From the NCBI GenBank assembly GCA_003695205.1, contig RFIO01000428.1, positions 1-5,661 of the forward strand: 5,661 bases of DNA, in the 5' to 3' direction. The stretch comes from Deltaproteobacteria bacterium (GTDB taxonomy: Bacteria; Desulfobacterota; Desulfuromonadia; Desulfuromonadales; Geothermobacteraceae). Positions 1-4,396 of the stretch are shown here, piece by piece. The translations under genes and the position numbers were made by a program. Below the pieces are notes generated by a model that worked only from the letters and a program-made list of their open reading frames with translations, had not been told where the DNA came from and did not search any database. Every line of letters starts with the position of its first letter. Position 1 is the stretch's first letter.

Positions 1-18
1 AGCAGGTGGCAAGTCCGT

Positions 19-24
19 TATAGT
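19..24 (+). promoter_or_regulatory. Possible -10 element upstream of the flavodiiron gene
   Basis: The hexamer TATAGT matches the sigma-70 -10 consensus at 5 of 6 positions and would place a transcript start near base 31, giving a leader of about 35 nt before the ATG at 66. The matching -35 hexamer would fall at or beyond the left edge of the window, so the promoter cannot be confirmed. Confidence 0.2.
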
Positions 25-48
25 TGACCGGATTTGTCATTCTTTTTC

Positions 49-54
49 AAGGAG
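49..54 (+). promoter_or_regulatory. Ribosome binding site of the flavodiiron gene
   Basis: AAGGAG lies 11 nt upstream of the ATG at 66. It decides the start: the longer reading from a TTG at 24 begins directly after an in-frame TAG (21-23), has no well-spaced Shine-Dalgarno, and would add 14 residues that precede the usual N-terminus of the family. Confidence 0.7.
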
Positions 55-65
55 AATTGCGTTCC

Positions 66-1262
66 ATGGATCACAGTGTCGCTGTCTGCAACGGTGTCGA
101 CTGGGTTGGCGTCCGTCATCCCGACCTGAAGGTTTTCGACGATCTCTTTCCGACCCACAACGGGACCACCTACAATTCCTACCTGGTGCGCGGCAGCAAA
201 AAGACCGCCGTCATTGACACGGTCAAGGCTCCCTTCACCGACGAGTTCCTGGCCAAGCTGTCGGAGCATGTCGCCCCGGAAAAGATCGACATGGTGGTGG
301 TCAACCATACCGAACCGGACCATTCCGGCGCGGTTGTCTCCCTGATCGAGAAGAACCCGGATATCGAGGTGTTCTGCACCAAGGCGGGCGAAAATTTCCT
401 GCGTCAGCTGCTCAACCGCCCCTTCAACAGCCACGTGGTGACCGAAGGGGAGGAGGTCGATCTGGGTGGCAGGACCCTGCGTTTCATTCTCGCGCCATAC
501 CTGCACTGGCCCGACACCATGTTCACCTACCTGGTGGAGGAGAAGGTGCTCTTCCCCTGTGACGCTTTCGGAGCCCACTACTGCCCGAACAGGCTGTTCG
601 ATGACGAAATCGCCGATTTCTCCTACGATTTCTTCTTCTACTTTGATTGCATCATGCGTCCCTTCAAGGACAAGATCCGTGATGCCGTCGCCAAGGTTGA
701 AGACCTGGAGATCGACATGGTCTGCCCGTCACACGGGCCGATCCGGCGGCAGGGCGGCCGGGGCGCCATTACCGCCTACAAGCGCTGGGCTGCCCCGGCT
801 CCGACCACCGAGCGGCCCAAGGCGCTGATGGCGGTGCTGTCGAGCCACGGCAACACCCGGGCCATGGCCGATGTCATTGCCGAAGAGCTGCAGAAACAGG
901 GGCTCGATGTCCAGATCCTCATGGTGTCCCAGATGCGCGATGACGACTACCGCAACGCCTTGGAGGAGGCGGACGTGCTTTTGATTGGCACCCCGACCAT
1001 TCAGCGTGATGCGCCGCCGCATATCTGGCACGCCCTGGCTCTCATTTCCTCTGTGACTCCCAAGGCCAAGTTGGCGGCGGTGTTCGGCAGTTACGGCTGG
1101 AGCGGCGAAGCGGTCAAGATGGTCGAGGAGCGCCTAAGGGGGCTCAAGTTCAAGCTCGCGGCCGAGGGATTGACCTTCCGGTTCTCTCCGACCGAGGAGA
1201 ATGTCGACGCCTGCCGCAAATTCGCCGAGCAGGTTGCAGGAACGGTCCTGTGTGAGGAATAA
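66..1262 (+). CDS. fprA: Flavodiiron protein (class A flavoprotein, O2/NO reductase)
   Basis: A 398-residue cytoplasmic protein, full length for class A flavodiiron proteins (about 400 residues). Residues 1-250 form the metallo-beta-lactamase-like domain with the complete di-iron ligand set: H81-x-E83-x-D85-H86, H147, D166 and H223 (in PSHGP). Residues 253-392 form the flavodoxin domain, with the FMN phosphate loop at S259-T264 (SSHGNT) and further FMN contacts around TPTIQRDAPP (309-318) and GSYGWSGE (341-348). The family reduces O2 to water and/or NO to N2O at the di-iron site, with electrons relayed by FMN, usually from rubredoxin or a rubredoxin-like donor. No rubredoxin domain is fused here and no donor gene lies in the window. 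In anaerobes it is typically an oxygen- or nitrosative-stress defence enzyme. Whether this one prefers O2 or NO cannot be told from sequence. The gene is monocistronic on its 3' side, with a hairpin terminator 29 nt after the stop. The symbol is a family name; orthology to one specific fprA or roo gene is not shown. Confidence 0.95.
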   Translation: MDHSVAVCNGVDWVGVRHPDLKVFDDLFPTHNGTTYNSYLVRGSKKTAVIDTVKAPFTDEFLAKLSEHVAPEKIDMVVVNHTEPDHSGAVVSLIEKNPDIEVFCTKAGENFLRQLLNRPFNSHVVTEGEEVDLGGRTLRFILAPYLHWPDTMFTYLVEEKVLFPCDAFGAHYCPNRLFDDEIADFSYDFFFYFDCIMRPFKDKIRDAVAKVEDLEIDMVCPSHGPIRRQGGRGAITAYKRWAAPAPTTERPKALMAVLSSHGNTRAMADVIAEELQKQGLDVQILMVSQMRDDDYRNALEEADVLLIGTPTIQRDAPPHIWHALALISSVTPKAKLAAVFGSYGWSGEAVKMVEERLRGLKFKLAAEGLTFRFSPTEENVDACRKFAEQVAGTVLCEE

Positions 1263-1291
1263 TCCTGCCGGTAGCTATCCATCTGTTCTGC

Positions 1292-1325
1292 AAGCCCCGG
1301 TTGCCTGTGTGGCGGCCGGGGCTTT
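1292..1325 (+). terminator. Intrinsic terminator of the flavodiiron gene
   Basis: AAGCCCCGG (1292-1300) pairs perfectly with CCGGGGCTT (1316-1324). The stem can continue inward through two G-U pairs and three G-C pairs to a 5-nt loop at 1306-1310. Only three T residues follow (1323-1325), so the U tract is weak, but the position 29 nt after the stop codon and the stem strength support termination on the plus strand. Confidence 0.7.
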
Positions 1326-1475
1326 GTCATGACGGCTCATCGGCGAAGAAATCACCCCCGGGGTGGGTCGGCAGGTCACGAACCGGGTGATTGGAAAACC
1401 GGCACCGGGCTGTCCGGGTGGTCCACCGGTCAGGCAGGCTTGTGGACCGCCGGCAGTATCCTCCTTTGAGACGAG

Positions 1476-1515
1476 AAAAACGGGGCTGCATCTTTCGCAG
1501 CTGTCCCGGATTTTT
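1476..1515. terminator. Bidirectional intrinsic terminator between convergent operons
   Basis: A hairpin with arms 1481-1489 and 1497-1508 (four G-C pairs, a 3-nt bulge at 1502-1504, then five pairs GCTGC/GCAGC around a 7-nt loop) is flanked by A5 at 1476-1480 and T5 at 1511-1515. Read on the plus strand, the stem is followed after two bases by TTTTT. Read on the minus strand, it is followed directly by TTTTT. This is the expected layout of one element that stops read-through from both the flavodiiron gene and the cytochrome operon. Confidence 0.6.
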
Positions 1516-1562
1516 ATCATATGTTAATCGCTAGTTATTCTTCAATCCGGATAAACAGACAA

Positions 1563-1589
1563 GGTGGTGCCCGGATGATCAGCACCACT
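1563..1589 (-). terminator. Candidate terminator hairpin downstream of the cytochrome operon
   Basis: Seven Watson-Crick pairs plus one G-T pair join 1563-1570 to 1582-1589 around an 11-nt loop. On the minus strand the stem is followed by a T-rich but interrupted tract (TTGTCTGTTTAT), so this may be a weak first terminator, about 115 nt after the last stop codon of the operon. The hairpin at 1481-1508 has the better U tract and could be the principal one. Confidence 0.35.
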
Positions 1590-1704
1590 GAACAGCCTCA
1601 CCCCGAGCGTGGACGGGCTGGCCAGGCAGCCTGTTGTTCCAGGAGTAAACCCATCGGGTGTCCACTGGCCCGCCTCAGGGTATTGTAGACAAACAGCAGG
1701 TCGC

Positions 1705-2001
1705 TCACTGTTTGCTTTTGGGTTGTTCAGTCTTGAGCCGGTAATCGACGAATCCCCGGCACTGATTGAGGCGAAAGCGCCAGAGCTTGGCGGCGGGCCC
1801 GGCTTCCTGCTCAAGTTTCTGTTGCCAGACCTGAAGGCGCTCAGCCAGCTGCGGCAGCTGTTCGGCAGGCAGGCTGGCGGCGGCGCTACAGTCGGCCAGC
1901 AGCTGCTGCAGTTCGGCCGGAGGTTTTTGGGGGGCTGCCCAGGCAGGGGTTGTCAGGGTCAGGACAAGACTGATTAAGACCGGCAGGGTTGGCGTTTTCA
2001 T
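1705..2001 (-). CDS. Small exported protein of unknown function, third gene of cytochrome operon
   Basis: 98 residues; I do not recognise a family. Residues 1-22 look like a Sec signal peptide: positive start (MK), hydrophobic stretch from about 5 to 17, and an AWA-A cleavage site after residue 22. No Cys lies at the cleavage site, so it is not an obvious lipoprotein. The predicted mature part is about 76 residues, rich in Leu, Gln, Ala and Pro, probably mostly helical, with only two cysteines (C38 and C81) that could form one disulfide. There is no CxxCH, so it binds no c-type heme by itself. Its ATG overlaps the TGA of the upstream hexaheme cytochrome gene as ATGA (1998-2001), and no strong Shine-Dalgarno precedes it, so translation is probably coupled to that gene. 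The coupling suggests a job alongside the cytochromes, such as a small subunit, assembly factor or periplasmic chaperone. This is inference from position only. Confidence 0.75.
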   Translation of the reverse strand: MKTPTLPVLISLVLTLTTPAWAAPQKPPAELQQLLADCSAAASLPAEQLPQLAERLQVWQQKLEQEAGPAAKLWRFRLNQCRGFVDYRLKTEQPKSKQ

Positions 2002-2750
2002 CGCATCTTGATTCCCGGGTGGCAGGTGTTGCAGTCATCGAGCGGCAGGGCGACCTTGCCGTGACAGTAGCCGCAGAACTTTCCTTCGAGGATATAGCGC
2101 ATTTCGAAATGCGCCGTGGTTTTCTTGCGGATGTTGAACACGTCCGGGTGGCAGTTGTTACAGTCGAGCCAGCGGCCGTGGCTTTTGTGGTCGAAGACCG
2201 CCGGCGGCACCATCGACCAGTTGGCGCTCAGTTCCAGCCGCTTGTCGTACCCCATGGGCTGTTCCTCCGGATGATACAGGCTGTAGCGAGGCGCGATCAG
2301 GCCCGCGTCCAGGGTTCGGCTCCAGTCGATGCCGTTGCCCCAGGGGGAGGGGGGAAGCTGTTGGCGGATCTGCCCGAAGGTCTCCATGTCAATCTGGGCG
2401 TCGCCGGTGTGGCAGCGGTCACAGTGTCCTTTGTTGTGACCGAAGGCCATCAGACCGTCATGACAGGCCCCGCAGTACATCCCTTCCCGGTTGGCTTCCT
2501 CGGTGATCTCTGTTTCTCCCTGCTTCATGGCAAAGCCGAGCTCGAAATGACAGACCCGGCAGGTGTCGCGCAGGCGATGAGTGAAGTGCGAGAAAAAGAC
2601 CGGCTTCTGCCCGGCCGCGCTGGAGACGCGGTCGAGCAGCAGGTCGCCGTAGCGGTTCTGAGGCGGCTGCGGCGGCAGCTGGTAGAAGGCAGCACGAGCA
2701 AGGGTGGCCGCAAGCAGCAGGCAACAAAGGACGAGAGCCATGCGCATCAT
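1998..2750 (-). CDS. Periplasmic hexaheme c-type cytochrome B (two c7-like triheme units)
   Basis: 250 residues from the ATG at 2750. Residues 1-20 form a signal peptide (MMRM start, hydrophobic core, ARA-A cleavage). Six heme-binding CxxCH motifs begin at C64, C93, C110, C197, C226 and C240, arranged as two groups of three separated by a linker with the marker GNGIDW (138-143). Each group is preceded by an HxxH pair (H55/H58 and H188/H191), as in c7-type triheme cytochromes, where these His ligate hemes from the distal side. Eight non-CxxCH histidines are present, enough for six bis-His hemes. The expected role is periplasmic electron transfer; the redox partner is unknown. The start codon lies 2 nt after the stop of cytochrome A with no clear Shine-Dalgarno, implying translational re-initiation. 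Starts at M2 or M4 are also possible; a longer start at 2786 would overlap the previous gene and disrupt the signal peptide. It is a clear paralogue of cytochrome A. Confidence 0.93.
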   Translation of the reverse strand: MMRMALVLCCLLLAATLARAAFYQLPPQPPQNRYGDLLLDRVSSAAGQKPVFFSHFTHRLRDTCRVCHFELGFAMKQGETEITEEANREGMYCGACHDGLMAFGHNKGHCDRCHTGDAQIDMETFGQIRQQLPPSPWGNGIDWSRTLDAGLIAPRYSLYHPEEQPMGYDKRLELSANWSMVPPAVFDHKSHGRWLDCNNCHPDVFNIRKKTTAHFEMRYILEGKFCGYCHGKVALPLDDCNTCHPGIKMR

Positions 2751-2752
2751 TG

Positions 2753-3541
2753 TCAATAGACCGGTTTGCTGTGACAGCGCTGGCAATCGATGTTGGGGAA
2801 GGCCACCTTGTCATGGCAGACGCCGCACCAGCGGCCGTCGAAGATCTCCTGCATGCTGTAGGGGACCGACCCCGTGCGCACCGGGAAGATGTCCGGGTGG
2901 CAGGATTCGCAGCCGTTCCAGATGGCGTGCTTGCGGTGCGAGAAGATGATGTCAGGCATCTTGGCTTCCTTGCCGGCCAGTTCCAGATCTTTGGGAGTCT
3001 TCAGTTCGGCGTGCCGGACCGAGAAACCCTCGACGTAGTCGGCCAGTTTGACCTTGCCTTCCTCCTCGGCCTCGATCCAGTCGATACCGTTGCCGAAACG
3101 CTCCGGCGGCATGGAACGGCGGAACGCGCGGAAATCGTGCTTGAAGTTGACCTGGCGACCGACCGAATGGCAGGGATCGCAGGTTTTGACCTCGTTACCG
3201 TCCGGGTCGGTGCCGACCGGCGCGAAGGCGGTGCGGCCGTTGTGGCAGGCGCCACAGTAAAAGCCGGCGCGAATGTCGGCTTCGGTGATGCCTGTGGCGC
3301 CGGCGCGCATGGCGAAGCCGAGGTCGACGTGGCAGACCCGACAGGTGTAGCGGGAGCGGTGGAACCAGTGCGGGAAAACCACCGGAGCCTGGTTGTTGGC
3401 CGTCGACTGGTTGTCCAGGGTGACGTTGCCGAATTCGCTCAGGCGCGGGCGTTTCTTCTTGACGCCGAAGGTCTCGGCGCCGACCGGGGCGGTGGCCAGC
3501 AACAGGGCCAGCACCAGCAGGACGGACAGGGCGGCACGCAT
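2753..3541 (-). CDS. Periplasmic hexaheme c-type cytochrome A (two c7-like triheme units)
   Basis: 262 residues from the ATG at 3541. Residues 1-22 are a Sec signal peptide (MRAALSVLLV onward, VGA-E cleavage). CxxCH motifs begin at C67, C96, C121, C211, C239 and C253, three per half. Each half is introduced by Phe-x-His-x-x-His (H58/H61 and H202/H205), the pattern of c7-type triheme domains found in Geobacter and Desulfuromonas cytochromes. The protein has exactly twelve histidines: six in CxxCH and six others (H58, H61, H135, H177, H202, H205), which is precisely the number needed for six bis-His hemes. A linker of about 85 residues carries FGNGIDW (149-155), shared with cytochrome B. It is the first gene of the three-gene operon, with AGGAGG 6 nt before the start. 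An alternative start 24 bases upstream would put the Shine-Dalgarno inside the coding region and is rejected. The role is most likely as a low-potential electron carrier in anaerobic respiration; the specific acceptor cannot be read from the sequence. Confidence 0.95.
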   Translation of the reverse strand: MRAALSVLLVLALLLATAPVGAETFGVKKKRPRLSEFGNVTLDNQSTANNQAPVVFPHWFHRSRYTCRVCHVDLGFAMRAGATGITEADIRAGFYCGACHNGRTAFAPVGTDPDGNEVKTCDPCHSVGRQVNFKHDFRAFRRSMPPERFGNGIDWIEAEEEGKVKLADYVEGFSVRHAELKTPKDLELAGKEAKMPDIIFSHRKHAIWNGCESCHPDIFPVRTGSVPYSMQEIFDGRWCGVCHDKVAFPNIDCQRCHSKPVY

Positions 3542-3547
3542 GATTTT

Positions 3548-3553
3548 CCTCCT
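3548..3553 (-). promoter_or_regulatory. Ribosome binding site of cytochrome A
   Basis: AGGAGG on the minus strand, 6 nt before the ATG at 3541. It is the only strong Shine-Dalgarno in the three-gene operon, consistent with the two downstream genes being translated by coupling. It also settles the start in favour of the 262-residue reading. Confidence 0.8.
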
Positions 3554-3587
3554 CTGCGGTAGCAACGGCGGATGTGGCCGATGTCAA

Positions 3588-3625
3588 CATGATGAAAGTG
3601 TTTCAATGTTAACGCTTTTATCATG
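3588..3625. promoter_or_regulatory. Inverted repeat upstream of the cytochrome operon
   Basis: CATGATGAAAG (3588-3598) faces CTTTTATCATG (3615-3625). Ten of eleven positions are complementary as DNA, and the eleventh is a G-U pair in plus-strand RNA. A second, smaller inverted repeat is nested at its inner edge: TGAAA-GTG-TTTCA at 3593-3605. The element sits 47-84 bp upstream of the cytochrome A start, in the only non-coding gap of the minus-strand genes. It lacks a T tract on either side, so a regulator binding site is more likely than a terminator. The regulator is unknown. A TTGACA hexamer abuts it (3582-3587, minus strand) but has no good -10 partner. Confidence 0.4.
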
Positions 3626-3661
3626 ACGTGCAACGATCGGGAGAAAAAAATTCATGAAAAT

Positions 3662-4396
3662 TCAGTCGAAAAAGCGGGCGAAGCCCTCCACGGGTTCCCG
3701 CCGGGTGACCAGCCGGTTTTCGGTTGCCTCGTCGTCGGCGTAGCCGAGGCTCAGTCCACACAAAAGAATCTGCCCATCCGGAATTCCAAGAAATTCTCTT
3801 ATAATACTATGGAAATGGATAAATGCCGCCTGAGGGCAGGTGTCCAGGCCACGGCCGCGCGCGGCGGTCATGAGATTCTGCAGGAACATGCCGCAGTCGA
3901 GCCAGCTCCCCTGTGCCAGGATGCGGTCCATGGTGAGAAACAGGCCGACCGGCGCGCCGAAAAAATCGAAGTTGCGCCGGTGCTGGGCGTGCATCTTTTC
4001 CTTGTCCCTTTTGCCGATTCCCAGAAGACCGTACAGATCCCAGCCGATCTTGCGTCGGCGCGACAGGTAGGGTTCGGTCCAGCTCTCCGGATAGTAGCTG
4101 TACTCGGCGCGGTACTTTGTCTCCCTGTCCGGGTCATCGAAGGCGGCCATAATGGCATCGGCGATTTTGCGGCGGGTTGCGCCGGTCACCACCCAGACCT
4201 GCCAGGGCTGGGTGTTGACGCCGCTCGGGGCCCGGGCGGCAACCTCGAGGATCTCTTCGATGACTGCGCGCGGGACCGGATCGGGCCGAAAGGCACGCAC
4301 GCTGCGGCGCGACCGGATGGCCCAGTCGACAGCGGCGCGAATCTGCTCCGGACTCAGGTCGGCAGGCGGTGCGGGTGGCCAGTCTGACTCATTCAT
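3662..4396 (-). CDS. Nitroreductase family protein (FMN-dependent NAD(P)H oxidoreductase)
   Basis: 244 residues, cytoplasmic, no signal peptide. It carries the FMN-binding signatures of the nitroreductase superfamily: RSRRSVRAF (28-36), APSGVNTQPW (56-65), the C-terminal GLSLGYAD (214-221) and the closing NRLVTRREPV (227-236). Residues 90-145 form a helical insert, typical of the longer members of the family, that contains YLSRRRKIGWDLYGLLGIG. Family members are usually homodimers that move two electrons from NAD(P)H to nitroaromatics, quinones or other acceptors; the natural substrate here is unknown. The ATG overlaps the end of the phosphatase gene by 8 bp, and AGGAG lies 7 nt upstream within that gene, so the two are almost certainly co-transcribed. 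An ATG at 4392 is out of frame. The functional link to an alkaline phosphatase is not obvious. Confidence 0.92.
   Translation of the reverse strand: MNESDWPPAPPADLSPEQIRAAVDWAIRSRRSVRAFRPDPVPRAVIEEILEVAARAPSGVNTQPWQVWVVTGATRRKIADAIMAAFDDPDRETKYRAEYSYYPESWTEPYLSRRRKIGWDLYGLLGIGKRDKEKMHAQHRRNFDFFGAPVGLFLTMDRILAQGSWLDCGMFLQNLMTAARGRGLDTCPQAAFIHFHSIIREFLGIPDGQILLCGLSLGYADDEATENRLVTRREPVEGFARFFD
3669..3701 (-). terminator. Weak terminator candidate overlapping the nitroreductase 3' end
   Basis: Near the stop codon, on the minus strand, a GC-rich helix (GCGGG at 3701-3697 with CCCGC at 3678-3674, or the smaller GGGC-TTC-GCCC at 3686-3676) is followed directly or after two bases by T5 (3673-3669). 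It lies inside the last codons of the gene. The stems are short, so read-through into the cytochrome operon is possible. Confidence 0.25.

Larger units (their letters stand above)
1326..1704. other. Convergent intergenic region without a gene, rich in hairpins
   Basis: About 380 bases between two convergent transcription units. No reading frame here combines a start, a Shine-Dalgarno and a protein-like composition. What can be seen is repeated secondary structure. An 8-bp perfect stem joins 1350-1357 to 1385-1392. A roughly 10-bp stem joins 1417-1426 to 1442-1451 and contains GGTCCAC/GTGGACC. A bidirectional terminator-like hairpin lies at 1481-1508 and an 8-bp stem at 1563-1570/1582-1589. 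Bases 1510-1555 are AT-rich compared with the surroundings and contain the 8-bp palindrome ATCCGGAT (1545-1552). Part of this must be the 3' untranslated region of the cytochrome operon; a small RNA cannot be excluded. I matched it to no known riboswitch or RNA family. Confidence 0.6.

Noticed and set aside
1275..1520. 81-codon minus-strand frame in the convergent gap, starting at 1520
   Set aside because: It has no Shine-Dalgarno and runs through two terminator hairpins, and the predicted product is irregular and Gly/Pro-rich. The CERC motif near its start is not enough to support a gene.
1542..1814. 90-codon minus-strand frame overlapping the 3' part of the small protein gene
   Set aside because: It is out of frame with the signal-peptide-bearing 98-residue gene, which has the ATGA coupling, and its product shows no domain or export signal.
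1609..1977. 122-codon plus-strand frame opposite the small exported protein
   Set aside because: Mostly antisense to the 98-residue gene; Gly/Gln/Leu-rich composition and no ribosome binding site.
1989..2759. 256-codon open frame on the plus strand opposite cytochrome B
   Set aside because: Antisense shadow of a well-supported hexaheme gene; no Shine-Dalgarno and no domain-like features.
2013..2901. Recurring CCGGGTGGCAG near 2014, 2145 and 2893 as a dispersed repeat
   Set aside because: Each copy is the reverse complement of codons for the end of a CxxCH heme motif followed by Pro; the recurrence is explained by the protein motif.
2750..3562. 270-codon open frame on the plus strand opposite cytochrome A
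   Set aside because: It mirrors the cytochrome gene almost exactly. Its product is a low-complexity, Val/Ala/Gly/Asp-rich chain with no recognisable domain, as expected for the antisense frame of a GC-rich gene; the six CxxCH motifs and signal peptide prove the minus strand is coding.
3559..3587. TTGACA at 3587-3582 (minus) as a -35 element for the cytochrome operon
   Set aside because: The hexamer is perfect, but the sequence at 17-nt spacing is TGCTAC, a poor -10, and the transcript would start within or next to the Shine-Dalgarno, leaving almost no leader.
3644..3660. A7 tract (T7 on the minus strand) and the palindrome TTCATGAA as a nitroreductase terminator
   Set aside because: The T tract is strong, but no GC-rich stem precedes it on the minus strand; the palindrome is 8 bp, AT-rich and without a loop.
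3623..4387. 254-codon open frame on the plus strand opposite the nitroreductase gene
   Set aside because: The minus strand carries all nitroreductase FMN motifs; the plus product has no recognisable features.
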